DNA from: Brevibacillus panacihumi
GTDB lineage: Bacteria; Bacillota; Bacilli; Brevibacillales; Brevibacillaceae
Length of the DNA: 64,000 nt
Reading direction: 5' to 3'
NCBI RefSeq assembly: GCF_003710985.1
Contig: NZ_RHHT01000026.1
Coordinates: 1 to 64,000 of the forward strand
The notes beneath the pieces were generated by a model. That model searched no databases. It was given only the letters and a program-made list of their open reading frames with translations, and was not told the DNA's origin. The position numbers and the translations under genes are program-made. Of the stretch, positions 1 through 7,236 are shown piece by piece (positions within the stretch are counted from its first letter, which is position 1; each line of letters opens with the position of its first letter).

Positions 1-19
1 GACTTTCTCGACAGCCTGA

Positions 20-43
20 GGGGCGAATCTATCGCCCCTTTTT
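20..43 (+). terminator. Intrinsic terminator of a gene lying left of the window
   Basis: A 7-bp GC-rich stem (GGGGCGA / TCGCCCC, loop ATCTA) is followed by TTTTTA on the plus strand. It probably ends a plus-strand gene outside the window that converges on mqnD. On the minus strand no T-run follows the stem. Confidence 0.7.
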
Positions 44-50
44 ATCTTTC

Positions 51-887
51 CTATTCGATTCTCAGTGCTGCCGGATCGATTCTCGGTACAAGTCCTTCGT
101 CGGCAGCTCGTCCCAGCAAAGCCGTGATCGCCGCAAAGCCGTCTTCGCCCAGATCGCGGGTGAATTTGTTGACATACAGATCAATATGCGCTTTTGCCAC
201 TTCCGGAGACAGCTCCTGCGCGTGGCTCATCACATAGTCGGTAGAAGCGTCAGGATGAGCCCAGGCATACTCCACGGAAGCGCGTGTCCATCGGGTCAGC
301 GCCTCGAGATCCATATGCCTGCGGGCGATGATGGCTCCGAGCGGGATCGGCAGGTTCGTATCGCTCTCCCACCAGCTTCCCAAGTCCTGCATCAGCGACA
401 ATCCATAGTTTTGATACGTGAATCTCGCTTCGTGGATGACCAGTCCTGCGTCGATCCGTCCGTCTCGCACGGCAGGCATGATCTCGTGGAACGGCATGAC
501 GACGATCTCTCCAAAGCCGCCTGGCACATGCCGCGCCGCCCACAGACGGAACAAGAGATAAGCCGTGGAGCGTTCACTTGGCACCGCCACCCGCTTGCCT
601 GCCAATGCAGACGGGTCCTGACCGCCGCCGAGTGTCAGCACCAGCGGCCCGCAGCCTCTCCCCAACGCTCCTCCGCACGGAATCAGCGCGTAATCCTTCA
701 AGACATAGGGCAGTGCCGCGTAGGAAATTTTCATCACTTCCGGTCCCTCGACGCGAGCTGCCAGTGTATTGGTGATGTCAATATCCGCATACATAATGTC
801 CAGCTCCGGCGCTCCCGGGATCAACCCGTGCGCCCAGGCGTGGAAGACAAATGTGTCATTGGGACATGGTGAAAAAGCAATTTTCAT
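51..887 (-). CDS. mqnD: 1,4-dihydroxy-6-naphthoate synthase (futalosine menaquinone pathway)
   Basis: A 278-residue cytosolic protein of the MqnA/MqnD family, which converts cyclic dehypoxanthine futalosine to 1,4-dihydroxy-6-naphthoate in the futalosine route to menaquinone. The N-terminus reads MKIAFSPCPNDTFVFHAW, the family's typical opening with the CPNDT motif. The downstream segment (GKRVAVPSERSTAYLLF, residues around 98-114) fits the periplasmic-binding-protein-like fold. The start at 887 is chosen over an upstream in-frame start because GGGAGG lies 7 bases before this ATG. The gene overlaps the stop codon of mqnB in an ATGA, so the two are an operon with coupled translation. Confidence 0.92.
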   Translation of the reverse strand: MKIAFSPCPNDTFVFHAWAHGLIPGAPELDIMYADIDITNTLAARVEGPEVMKISYAALPYVLKDYALIPCGGALGRGCGPLVLTLGGGQDPSALAGKRVAVPSERSTAYLLFRLWAARHVPGGFGEIVVMPFHEIMPAVRDGRIDAGLVIHEARFTYQNYGLSLMQDLGSWWESDTNLPIPLGAIIARRHMDLEALTRWTRASVEYAWAHPDASTDYVMSHAQELSPEVAKAHIDLYVNKFTRDLGEDGFAAITALLGRAADEGLVPRIDPAALRIE

Positions 888-1546
888 GATAGTACCTCCC
901 GTAATCCGGAGCTTGCGCGCTCCAATGCTTCCAGTGCTTCCTTGATTCGCCAAGCCGACTTGTCACGCGGTCCGATGGCGTTGGAGACAGCCCGCAATTC
1001 CATGACGGGCAAGCCGAAGTCTACGGCTGCCGTAGCGACCCCGAAGCCCTCCATCGCTTCTGCAGCCGCCTCCGGCACGCGTGCAATCAGCATCTCGGCC
1101 GTTTGCGCAGTACCTGTCACCGTCGACAGTGTCAAAATGGGGGCACAGATCGCCGAAACCCCTCTGCGCTGCACCGCCTCCGTCAAGGCGATGGCCCATT
1201 CGGCGTTCACCTCGATGCGGGCTGTGCCAAACCCCAGCTTGTCCACGCTGGCGAATCCTTCCGCCGTCTCTGCTCCCAGATCCGCGCAAATGATTTCCTT
1301 GGCAACGACGATTGATCCGATCCCTGCCCGCTGGACAAAGCCGCCGCAGATCCCTGCGCATACGACCGCATCATACGGCTTTTCTGCCAATTTGCGCGCT
1401 GTCCGTGCCGCCGCTGACATCGGACCAACTCCGCCGATGATGACTTCAAAACGGCTGTCCTCCCCCAGTCCGCGCCACACGGCATCACGCTCTGCTTCGA
1501 CAGATGTGACAACCAGCACACGCTTTTCTCCTCGTGCAGCATTCAT
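884..1546 (-). CDS. mqnB: Futalosine hydrolase
   Basis: A 220-residue member of the nucleoside phosphorylase/hydrolase (PNP/UDP, MTA/SAH nucleosidase) fold. MqnB hydrolyses futalosine to dehypoxanthine futalosine plus hypoxanthine. Visible family features are the N-terminal beta strand with VLVVTSVEAERDAV, the glycine-rich FEVIIGGVGPMSAA segment, and the late GFGVATAAVDFGLPVMELRAVSN segment holding the nucleoside-binding acidic region. The start at 1546 has GGGGAG 8 bases upstream. A longer in-frame extension has no good ribosome site. Its partner mqnD follows directly, which strongly supports MqnB over a generic MTA/SAH nucleosidase. Confidence 0.9.
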   Translation of the reverse strand: MNAARGEKRVLVVTSVEAERDAVWRGLGEDSRFEVIIGGVGPMSAAARTARKLAEKPYDAVVCAGICGGFVQRAGIGSIVVAKEIICADLGAETAEGFASVDKLGFGTARIEVNAEWAIALTEAVQRRGVSAICAPILTLSTVTGTAQTAEMLIARVPEAAAEAMEGFGVATAAVDFGLPVMELRAVSNAIGPRDKSAWRIKEALEALERASSGLREVLS

Positions 1547-1714
1547 TGTGCAAACTCCCCTTCTCCCGCAAACTCCACTTACCACGTTAACGCTACTTTC
1601 GCACTCTGTAAAGTGTTTGACAACCTTTGCAATCTCCCTGACTGTCGTGCATAAATCCACGAACAAACACCCATCCTGATAGTGGAAGAAATTACGTCTA
1701 GGAGGCAGCCATTT

Positions 1715-2314
1715 ATGGGAAGCGATTTTCTGTCAGCCGTCAAAAACCGGCGCAGCTATTACGCCATCAGCAAGGAAAGCCCGATCTCCGACCAGCAAAT
1801 CCAAGAAGTGATCAACCATGCCGTACAGCACACTCCCTCCGCGTTCAATTCGCAAAGCGCCCGAGTCGTTCTCTTGTTGGGACAACAGCATGACAAGCTG
1901 TGGGACATCACCAAGGAAACCTTGCGCAAGATTGTGGATGCTGATAAATTTGGCCCCACAGAGGAAAAAATGAACTCGTTTCGCAGCGGCTACGGGACCG
2001 TCCTGTTTTATGAAGACCAAAGCGTGATCGAAAATATGCAAAACCAATTCGCACTCTACAAGGAAAATTTCCCGATCTGGTCCCAGCAATCCTCAGGCAT
2101 GCTGCAATTCGTCGTCTGGACCGCGCTGGAAGATGCCGGCTTAGGGGCTTCGCTGCAGCACTACAATCCGCTGATCGATGCAGAAGTGGCCCAGACCTGG
2201 AACGTCCCGTCGACATGGAAGCTGATTGCACAGATGCCTTTTGGCAAGCCGACTGCGCAGCCGGGTGAAAAATCCTTCCAGCCGCTGGATGAGCGCGTCA
2301 AGGTTTATTCCTGA
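1715..2314 (+). CDS. Nitroreductase-family oxidoreductase, Frm2/Hbn1-like
   Basis: A 199-residue FMN-dependent nitroreductase-fold protein. The N-terminal AVKNRRSYYAISKESPI is the family's FMN-phosphate-binding RRS motif. The central HTPSAFNSQSARVVLL and the later ALEDAGLGASLQHYNPL segments match the short Frm2/Hbn1-type (lipid signalling or stress) nitroreductases rather than NfsA/NfsB. The substrate cannot be told from the sequence. AGGAGG at 1700-1705 sits before ATG 1715 and sets the start. The gene is divergent from mqnBD across about 170 bases and is followed by a long-loop hairpin. It appears to be monocistronic. Confidence 0.85.
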   Translation: MGSDFLSAVKNRRSYYAISKESPISDQQIQEVINHAVQHTPSAFNSQSARVVLLLGQQHDKLWDITKETLRKIVDADKFGPTEEKMNSFRSGYGTVLFYEDQSVIENMQNQFALYKENFPIWSQQSSGMLQFVVWTALEDAGLGASLQHYNPLIDAEVAQTWNVPSTWKLIAQMPFGKPTAQPGEKSFQPLDERVKVYS

Positions 2315-2321
2315 TCTCTTT

Positions 2322-2397
2322 CCCAGTCCGCCTTTATTCATGCTCCCTCTCCATTCGAATGGGTGCTGAAGGATGAGGACTGGGATTTCCATTTTCT
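2322..2397 (+). terminator. Hairpin after the nitroreductase gene, possible terminator
   Basis: CCCAGTCC (2322-2329) pairs perfectly with GGACTGGG (2377-2384). A T-rich tail ATTTCCATTTTCTCT follows. The loop is long (47 bases), so this is a weaker terminator than others in the window. Confidence 0.45.
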
Positions 2398-2456
2398 CTA
2401 ATTGCATTTGCTTTTTGCCTGTGATATGATGATCTCAACTAAAGAGTTTGCGAGCG

Positions 2457-2520
2457 TTCACATATTGGTAAGGGTTTACACGTATGTTCGAACCTTTACC
2501 AATGTGTGAATTTTTATTTT
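2457..2520 (+). promoter_or_regulatory. Large stem-loop with U-rich tail in the cold-shock gene leader
   Basis: The arm 2457-2473 (TTCACATATTGGTAAGG) is nearly complementary to 2493-2510 (CCTTTACCAATGTGTGAA), with a roughly 19-base loop. TTTTTATTTT follows. The structure stands about 50 bases before the csp start codon and looks like a terminator. It could be an attenuator, a temperature-responsive leader element, or the end of an unseen short transcript. No upstream gene ends close to it except the nitroreductase about 140 bases earlier. Confidence 0.6.
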
Positions 2521-2568
2521 CAACAAATAAAAGTTGCATATTCATTTTATCTTTTTGGAGGTACACCC

Positions 2569-2769
2569 ATGCAAACAGGTACAGTAAAATGGTTCAACGC
2601 TGAAAAAGGTTATGGCTTCATCGCAGTTGAAGGCGGAAACGATGTATTCGTTCACTTCAGCGCAATTCAAGGCGAAGGTTTCAAATCCCTGGAAGAAGGC
2701 CAACGCGTTGAATTCAACGTGGTAGAAGGCAACCGCGGCCCACAAGCTGAGAACGTAGTAAAACTGTAA
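2569..2769 (+). CDS. Cold-shock protein (CspA/CspB family)
   Basis: A 66-residue single cold-shock domain protein, the usual length for Bacillus CspB-type RNA chaperones. RNP1 is visible as KGYGFIAVE (residues about 14-22) and RNP2 as VFVHFSAI (about 27-34). These aromatic residues bind single-stranded RNA or DNA. The ATG at 2569 follows TTGGAGGT at an ideal distance. The track-length upstream extension lacks a ribosome site and would lie inside the leader. Upstream is a long, structured leader, as is usual for csp genes. A short GC-rich terminator follows closely, so it is a single-gene unit. Confidence 0.97.
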   Translation: MQTGTVKWFNAEKGYGFIAVEGGNDVFVHFSAIQGEGFKSLEEGQRVEFNVVEGNRGPQAENVVKL

Positions 2770-2781
2770 ATGACAGTAAAC

Positions 2782-2804
2782 GCCCTGCTTCGGCAGGGCT
2801 TTTT
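2782..2804 (+). terminator. Intrinsic terminator of csp
   Basis: GCCCTGC and GCAGGGC pair around a TTCG tetraloop, followed by TTTTT. This is a textbook rho-independent terminator 13 bases after the csp stop. Confidence 0.95.
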
Positions 2805-2851
2805 CTATATTTGTCCCTCGTCTTGGTTGTAGGAAGATTCTGAAATATTCA

Positions 2852-2880
2852 TTGACTTTAGGAAGTCCTCCCCATATAAT
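2852..2880 (+). promoter_or_regulatory. Sigma-A promoter of the eutH leader
   Basis: TTGACT (2852-2857) and TATAAT (2875-2880) are separated by exactly 17 bases. Transcription would begin near 2887, giving a leader of about 245 bases before eutH. Confidence 0.85.
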
Positions 2881-2895
2881 CACTTTATAATAAAT

Positions 2896-2988
2896 CTTAA
2901 GCAATGGCGCTTAAGGATCATTCCAGGTCTATCTTTCGACCGCCTGTCTGACACAAGTACATACAAGTAAGCAAAGGCGCTTAGGTAT
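2896..2988 (+). promoter_or_regulatory. Dual hexaloop hairpins: ANTAR (EutV-type) RNA-binding site
   Basis: Hairpin P1 (2896-2915) has a perfect 7-bp stem CTTAAGC/GCTTAAG with loop AATGGC. Hairpin P2 (2968-2983) has a 5-bp stem TAAGC/GCTTA with loop AAAGGC, extended below an internal loop by ATAC (2961-2964) with GTAT (2985-2988). Both are hexaloops with A at position 1 and G at position 4, the known requirement for ANTAR antiterminator proteins such as EutV. The 3' half of P2 also forms the left arm of the following terminator, so the two folds exclude each other. Binding of a phosphorylated ANTAR protein would stabilise P2 and allow read-through into eutH. No EutV or EutW gene lies in the window. 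Confidence 0.85.
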
Positions 2989-3024
2989 CTCTCGTTTGCG
3001 AGACTCCTAAGCGCTTTCCTTGTT
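2974..3024 (+). terminator. Attenuator terminator upstream of eutH
   Basis: GCGCTTAGG (2977-2985) pairs with CCTAAGCGC (3006-3014), with an inner CTCG/CGAG helix and the tail TTTCCTTGTTT. It overlaps hairpin P2 of the ANTAR-type site and lies about 110 bases before the eutH start. It is therefore a conditional terminator in the leader rather than the end of a gene. The 2769-3133 stretch holds only the csp terminator, this promoter and this leader. Confidence 0.8.
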
Positions 3025-3132
3025 TACCTGACCAAAAGGGGGACGACCGAACGCAAACCATGCCATTGCAAAATCACTTGTAGTCCAGGAGCTCGATACA
3101 GGGGAAAACTTGCACAAAGGTGGGATTGGAAC

Positions 3133-4410
3133 GTGGAGTATATTGGAAGCGTTATCATTTACATTATCATGATCTGTGCCGTCATCGGCGCTGTCGCTGC
3201 CATCCGCAACAGTGATACAGGACTCGGCAAGGAATTTATGGAGGGCATTCATTCTACTGGATATATTTTTGTTCCTGCCGCAGGAATTATGGCATCTCTT
3301 CCCTATATCTCCTGGTTTGTCGAAAAAGCGGTCTCCCCTCTTTTTCATCAGATCGGGGCTGACCCCGCTATCGCCGCCACAGCCATCCTCGCTTCTGACA
3401 TGGGCGGGTATCAACTGGCCGGCATTTTGAAAAGCACCATCGAAGGCTGGGTCATGGCCATGATTGTCGGATTCATGGCGGGTGCTACCATCGTCTTTTC
3501 GATACCGATGGGCTTGGCGATGCTGGACAAACGCGATCACAAGTACATGGCCTTGGGCATCATGTCGGGTATTTTGACTGTGCCGATTGGCGCGTTTATC
3601 ACGAGCGCCATTCTCGTTGCGACCCAGATGAATGTACGCACCGAGATCACCGCGAACGGCGAGTCTACCTACGCCTTCGCCATCGGAATCGGGCAAGTTT
3701 TGCTGAACCTATCTCCCATCCTGGTGTTTGTCGTTGCCATTGCATTGGGCCTTCGCTTTCTGCCTGATATGATGATTCGCGGCTTCATGATTTTCGGCAG
3801 GACGATGGATGCTGGGATCAAGCTTGTCCTCGTCTTTTCGATCGTTGAATACTTTACCGGGATTTTCACCACCATGTTCGGCGCATGGGGTTTCGACCCG
3901 ATCATCGCAGACCCGCAGGATCAGTACCGCGCGCTGGAGACGGCTGGCTACATCGGTATTATGCTCGCTGGGGCCTTCCCGATGGTCTATCTCTTGCGCA
4001 AGTACGCGTCCAAACCGCTCGAAGCCGTAGGCATGCGCTTGGGCTTGAGTCCCACGGGCAGCGCCGGGCTGCTGGCAACCATCGCCAATATTTTAGCCAT
4101 GTTCCGTCTGGTGCGCTTCATGCCGCCAAAGGACAAGGTAATCAACATTTCGTTTGGCGTCTGTGCTGCGTTTTTGCTCGGCGATCACCTCTCCTTTTCC
4201 GCGAACTTCCAGCCCAATATTATTCTGCCCGTCATCGTCGGCAAATTTGGCGCTGGAGCGATTGCCATCGCGCTCGCCTACTGGCTTTCCGTCCCCAAAG
4301 CACTTGAGCTGGAGAAGCAGGACCGCGCTGCCGGAATCATCGGACCGGACGAATATTTGGATGAGAAGCAGGCTGCAGGCGATTCCGAGGTTGCCGCCAC
4401 CAAAGAATAG
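3133..4410 (+). CDS. eutH: Ethanolamine permease EutH
   Basis: A 425-residue polytopic inner-membrane protein of the EutH family, which moves ethanolamine across the membrane. About ten to eleven hydrophobic segments run from the N-terminal YIGSVIIYIIMICAVIGAVA to the C-terminal GAGAIAIALAYWLSV, followed by a charged cytosolic tail. Family-typical stretches include ADPAIAATAILASDMGGYQLA and CAAFLLGDHLSFSANFQPN. The GTG at 3133 has a GGTGGG-type ribosome site; no closer start fits. The gene stands alone: no eutABC ammonia-lyase or microcompartment genes are nearby. The upstream dual-hairpin attenuator indicates induction by an ANTAR regulator encoded elsewhere. Confidence 0.92.
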   Translation: MEYIGSVIIYIIMICAVIGAVAAIRNSDTGLGKEFMEGIHSTGYIFVPAAGIMASLPYISWFVEKAVSPLFHQIGADPAIAATAILASDMGGYQLAGILKSTIEGWVMAMIVGFMAGATIVFSIPMGLAMLDKRDHKYMALGIMSGILTVPIGAFITSAILVATQMNVRTEITANGESTYAFAIGIGQVLLNLSPILVFVVAIALGLRFLPDMMIRGFMIFGRTMDAGIKLVLVFSIVEYFTGIFTTMFGAWGFDPIIADPQDQYRALETAGYIGIMLAGAFPMVYLLRKYASKPLEAVGMRLGLSPTGSAGLLATIANILAMFRLVRFMPPKDKVINISFGVCAAFLLGDHLSFSANFQPNIILPVIVGKFGAGAIAIALAYWLSVPKALELEKQDRAAGIIGPDEYLDEKQAAGDSEVAATKE

Positions 4411-4422
4411 ACAACATAAAAA

Positions 4423-4460
4423 AAGAGCTGTCCTCACTTCAAAGGGACGGCTCTTCATTT
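4423..4460 (+). terminator. Terminator after eutH
   Basis: AAGAGCTGTCC (4423-4433) pairs with GGGACGGCTCTT (4444-4455), followed by CATTTTG. A-rich sequence on the left side allows it to act for the convergent minus-strand gene as well. Confidence 0.8.
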
Positions 4461-4474
4461 TGTAATGGATGATG

Positions 4475-4942
4475 CTAAGGAGCGCAGCAAAGCTCTCCTT
4501 TTCCCGATTCCAGTTCCTTTTTCAGGCTAGAGAGTACCTGAGACCAGGCCATCTGATGCCATGCCTTCGCTTTTTCCCACTCTTCCGTCTCGCCCCATCC
4601 AAAATGCTCCACCAAGACATGGGTGCCTTCTCCTTTTACCGAGAGCGTGACAAGGACATAGGTGAGTTCTCCTTCATGATTCATTACAGATGCGAAATCA
4701 TCTGGCCCCTTCCAGGTAAAGCCCAGACGCTCCTGCGGCTCCCAAAGTGTAATGATGCACCCCTTGGTCCCCATCTGATCATGATTGCCTGGCGTGAAAA
4801 ACAATTCAAAAGCGCCGCCTAGCCGCGGTTCCAGATTCGCCTGCGGGGCAAACCATTTTGTGATGCGTTCGCTATGTGTCCAAGCCCACCACACCCACTC
4901 CCGAGGTGCCGTGATTTCGATCTCTGCCTGAAAAGAGCTCAT
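4475..4942 (-). CDS. SRPBCC (AHSA1-like) domain protein
   Basis: A 155-residue protein of the START-like SRPBCC superfamily, Aha1/AHSA1 branch. Typical features are the opening EITAPREWVWWAWTHSERITKWFAP, the central GGAFELFFTPGNHDQMGTKG and the closing WHQMAWSQVLSSLKKELE helix. These small single-domain proteins bind hydrophobic ligands or act in stress responses, and function cannot be assigned further. The ATG at 4942 follows AGGAGG at a slightly long distance. The gene is convergent with eutH and divergent from the YitT gene. Confidence 0.85.
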   Translation of the reverse strand: MSSFQAEIEITAPREWVWWAWTHSERITKWFAPQANLEPRLGGAFELFFTPGNHDQMGTKGCIITLWEPQERLGFTWKGPDDFASVMNHEGELTYVLVTLSVKGEGTHVLVEHFGWGETEEWEKAKAWHQMAWSQVLSSLKKELESGKGELCCAP

Positions 4943-5056
4943 CCTTTTCTTCCTCCTCTGACTATTCTGTCAGTACGAACATACCAATCCTGATATTCCC
5001 AGTCAATATGCTAGCCCGCACTTTCGGTTACGTTCCTGCACTAAATTTCCACCATG

Positions 5057-5068
5057 AAATGGTATAAT
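5057..5068 (+). promoter_or_regulatory. Extended -10 promoter of the YitT-family gene
   Basis: TGG-TATAAT at 5060-5068 is an extended -10 (TGnTATAAT). No clear -35 is present. The ribosome site AGGAGG follows about 20 bases later, giving a short leader. Confidence 0.6.
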
Positions 5069-5100
5069 GGGAAGTAGTTCAAATATTAAGGAGGTTACGA

Positions 5101-5982
5101 ATGGACCAAGCAACATCCAAAACCAGTCATCAAAAGCTGCCTATTTCAAAACTATTGAGAAGAGCTCTTTTTATCCTGATCGGGGCTACACTGGTGTCGG
5201 TCGGGCTGGAAATTTTTTTGGTTCCAAATCAGATTATTGACGGTGGAATTGTGGGAATCTCGATTATCGCCTCGCATTTAACAGGAATCAAGCTGGGCGT
5301 ATTTTTATTTGTACTGAATCTCCCCTTTTTGCTGATCGGCTATAAGCACATGGGCAAAACCTTTGCCATCTCCACACTTTTTGGCGTCACGGTCATGTCT
5401 ATTGGAACCTCTCTGCTTCATCCCGTATCCAGCTTGACCGATGATCCACTCCTCGCTGCTGTATTTGGCGGAATCATCCTGGGTATCGGTGTCGGGCTCG
5501 TCCTGCGCTACGGAGGTTCACTTGACGGTACAGAGATCGTCGCTGTCCTGATGAACAAAAAGTCCCCCTTCTCCGTCGGGGAAATCGTGATGTTCATGAA
5601 TCTGTTTATCCTGAGCAGCGCCGGCTTCGTCTTTGGCTGGAATCACGCGATGTACTCGCTGATCGCCTACTACATTGCGTTCAAGATGATCGACCTGACC
5701 ATTGATGGCTTTCAGGAATCCAAATCCGTCTGGATCATCAGCGACAACTACAAAGAGATCGGCGATGCCATCTCTGCACGCTTGGGTCGCGGAATCACCT
5801 ATCTGAAGGGCGAAGGCGGATACTCCGGCGATGACAAAAAAGTCGTGTTTTGCGTCATCACTCGTCTGGAGGAAGCAAAGCTGAAGCTGATTGTAGAAGA
5901 GCTGGACCCTTCTGCTTTCCTGGCTGTCGGCAATATTCACGATGTGCGCGGCGGACAGTTTAAAAAGAGCGCCATCCACTAA
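5101..5982 (+). CDS. YitT-family membrane protein (DUF161 + DUF2179)
   Basis: A 293-residue integral membrane protein. Five to six hydrophobic segments occupy residues about 20-190, including ALFILIGATLVSVGLEIFLV with the following PNQIIDGGIVGISII, a conserved family motif, and the RYGGSLDGTEIVAVLMNKK stretch. The C-terminal 80 residues form the cytosolic DUF2179 domain (GITYLKGEGGYSGDDKKVVFCVIT). Firmicutes carry many paralogues, and their transported substrate is not established. AGGAGG lies 6 bases before the ATG. It is a single gene with its own promoter and a following hairpin. Confidence 0.92.
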   Translation: MDQATSKTSHQKLPISKLLRRALFILIGATLVSVGLEIFLVPNQIIDGGIVGISIIASHLTGIKLGVFLFVLNLPFLLIGYKHMGKTFAISTLFGVTVMSIGTSLLHPVSSLTDDPLLAAVFGGIILGIGVGLVLRYGGSLDGTEIVAVLMNKKSPFSVGEIVMFMNLFILSSAGFVFGWNHAMYSLIAYYIAFKMIDLTIDGFQESKSVWIISDNYKEIGDAISARLGRGITYLKGEGGYSGDDKKVVFCVITRLEEAKLKLIVEELDPSAFLAVGNIHDVRGGQFKKSAIH

Positions 5983-6033
5983 ACGGATCGCGCGACAGGA
6001 AAGGCAATTGTATAGCCGAAGCGTTTATTCTTG

Positions 6034-6072
6034 CTGTATCGGGAAGCAATTGCGGATCGTTTTCCGATACAG
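6034..6072. terminator. Stem-loop between convergent genes
   Basis: CTGTATCGG (6034-6042) pairs perfectly with CCGATACAG (6064-6072). There is no clear T-run on either side, so it may be a weak bidirectional terminator or a transcript-end stabiliser for the YitT gene and the convergent thioesterase gene. Confidence 0.5.
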
Positions 6073-6083
6073 TCAGAATAATG

Positions 6084-6488
6084 TCAAGCTAGACTCGCCT
6101 TCAAAGCGGCGGTCATTTCCGGGGGAAGTGGAATGGAGCTTCTAGTCTGTGCATCGATCATCACCATCGTGATATCGGCGTCTGATACCAGCTCTTCCTT
6201 TTGATTGTATAGTTCATGCCGGATGACGAAGCTTTTCGTTCCTTGCTTGAGAACGGTCGTACGCACCTGCACTTCTTCCAGCAGCCGCAGCTCTTTTCGA
6301 TAATTGATGTTGATATTCACCACAACCGGCATGACCCCACGCCGCTTCATCTCATCGAAAGTAAAGCCCAGCTTCCAGATCCAGTCGAACCTCGCCCACT
6401 CCATGTACTCCAGGTATTTGGCATTATTGACATGCCCGATCACATCAATATCCGTGGAACGGACCGTCAAGTCGAATGTATGTACCAT
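6084..6488 (-). CDS. Acyl-CoA thioesterase, hot-dog fold (4HBT/YbgC-like)
   Basis: A 134-residue hot-dog fold thioesterase. The catalytic signature is visible as DIDVIGHVNNAKYLEYMEWARFDW, with the Asp and His-Val-Asn-Asn typical of 4-hydroxybenzoyl-CoA thioesterase relatives. The family hydrolyses acyl-CoA or acyl-ACP thioesters, and the chain-length preference is unknown. ATG 6488 is preferred over ATG 6494 because GGAGG ends 7 bases before it, while for 6494 it abuts the codon. The gene is divergent from the DinB-family gene and appears to be monocistronic. Confidence 0.9.
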   Translation of the reverse strand: MVHTFDLTVRSTDIDVIGHVNNAKYLEYMEWARFDWIWKLGFTFDEMKRRGVMPVVVNININYRKELRLLEEVQVRTTVLKQGTKSFVIRHELYNQKEELVSDADITMVMIDAQTRSSIPLPPEMTAALKASLA

Positions 6489-6653
6489 CTCCATCCCTCC
6501 TCGTCTTTCTCCCTAGTATACCGTGTAACCACGACTGAGTGAATGCTCATTCGCAATATTCGCACTTCTGAGACTGCCTATTTTGCCAATTTTCCGTATA
6601 ATAGGAGATAGAACCGCATTTTGAATGGAAGAAAGCAGAAAGAAGGGATCATA

Positions 6654-7106
6654 ATGTTCGAGCAAATGCTGCTGCCCGGTTTTCAGACAGCCCGTTCCCG
6701 CTATATGGACACGATGAGTGGCCTGGAGGAAAATCAGCTTTCCTGGAAATTGGCCCCTGGCTCCAACTCCATCGGTTTTCTTATCCGACACATGGCAGAG
6801 GTGGAGTACCGCTTCAGCCAGATGTTCTTCCAAACCTCTCTCCCTGATGACGTAACCCTTGCCACCATCGGTCCGGTCAAGGATGAGGGCATCTACACAG
6901 AGCTTGAAGCATTGCTCAGCTTTCGGGATCAAGCCTTCCAGCACCTGATGCATGCGCTCCAATCCCTTCCGGAAAAGGATTGGGACATTCCTTGTGAAGC
7001 GCCGATCGGCAAGCTGACCCCGCGTGAAGCGTTGGGACGCTTGACTTATCATATGGGATACCACACCGGACAGATCGGACTGATTCGCAAATACGCAGGG
7101 AGGTGA
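6654..7106 (+). CDS. DinB-family protein
   Basis: A 150-residue four-helix-bundle protein of the DinB/YfiT superfamily, putative metal-dependent enzymes related to bacillithiol S-transferases. The three metal-binding histidines are recognisable in FLIRHMAEVEYRF (around residue 43), QHLMHALQ and the pair YHMGYHTGQIGLIRKY near the C-terminus. The start at 6654 has AGAAGGGA just upstream; a TTG 33 bases earlier has none. Its substrate is not known. It may be cotranscribed with the EamA transporter gene 130 bases downstream. Confidence 0.88.
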   Translation: MFEQMLLPGFQTARSRYMDTMSGLEENQLSWKLAPGSNSIGFLIRHMAEVEYRFSQMFFQTSLPDDVTLATIGPVKDEGIYTELEALLSFRDQAFQHLMHALQSLPEKDWDIPCEAPIGKLTPREALGRLTYHMGYHTGQIGLIRKYAGR

Positions 7107-7236
7107 ACACAATGTGCGCTCCACGCTTTGAATGTGATGTGCCCGCTCTCGCCTAGCCGGTGAGGGAGCGTTGGCATAACGATCCCCCCGGCTGTGAAAT
7201 CGCCTGGTCAATCGATTTCCGGGAGGGGTCTTACCT

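Noticed and set aside
186..872. A long plus-strand frame opposite mqnD
   Set aside because: Shadow of mqnD; composition is Arg/His-rich and no ribosome site or family motif is seen.
2880..3030. Cobalamin riboswitch before eutH
   Set aside because: The conserved B12-box elements are absent, and the two hexaloop hairpins explain the leader better.
7143..7175. Hairpin between the DinB and EamA genes as a terminator
   Set aside because: The stem is bulged and no T-run follows, so read-through to the EamA gene cannot be excluded.
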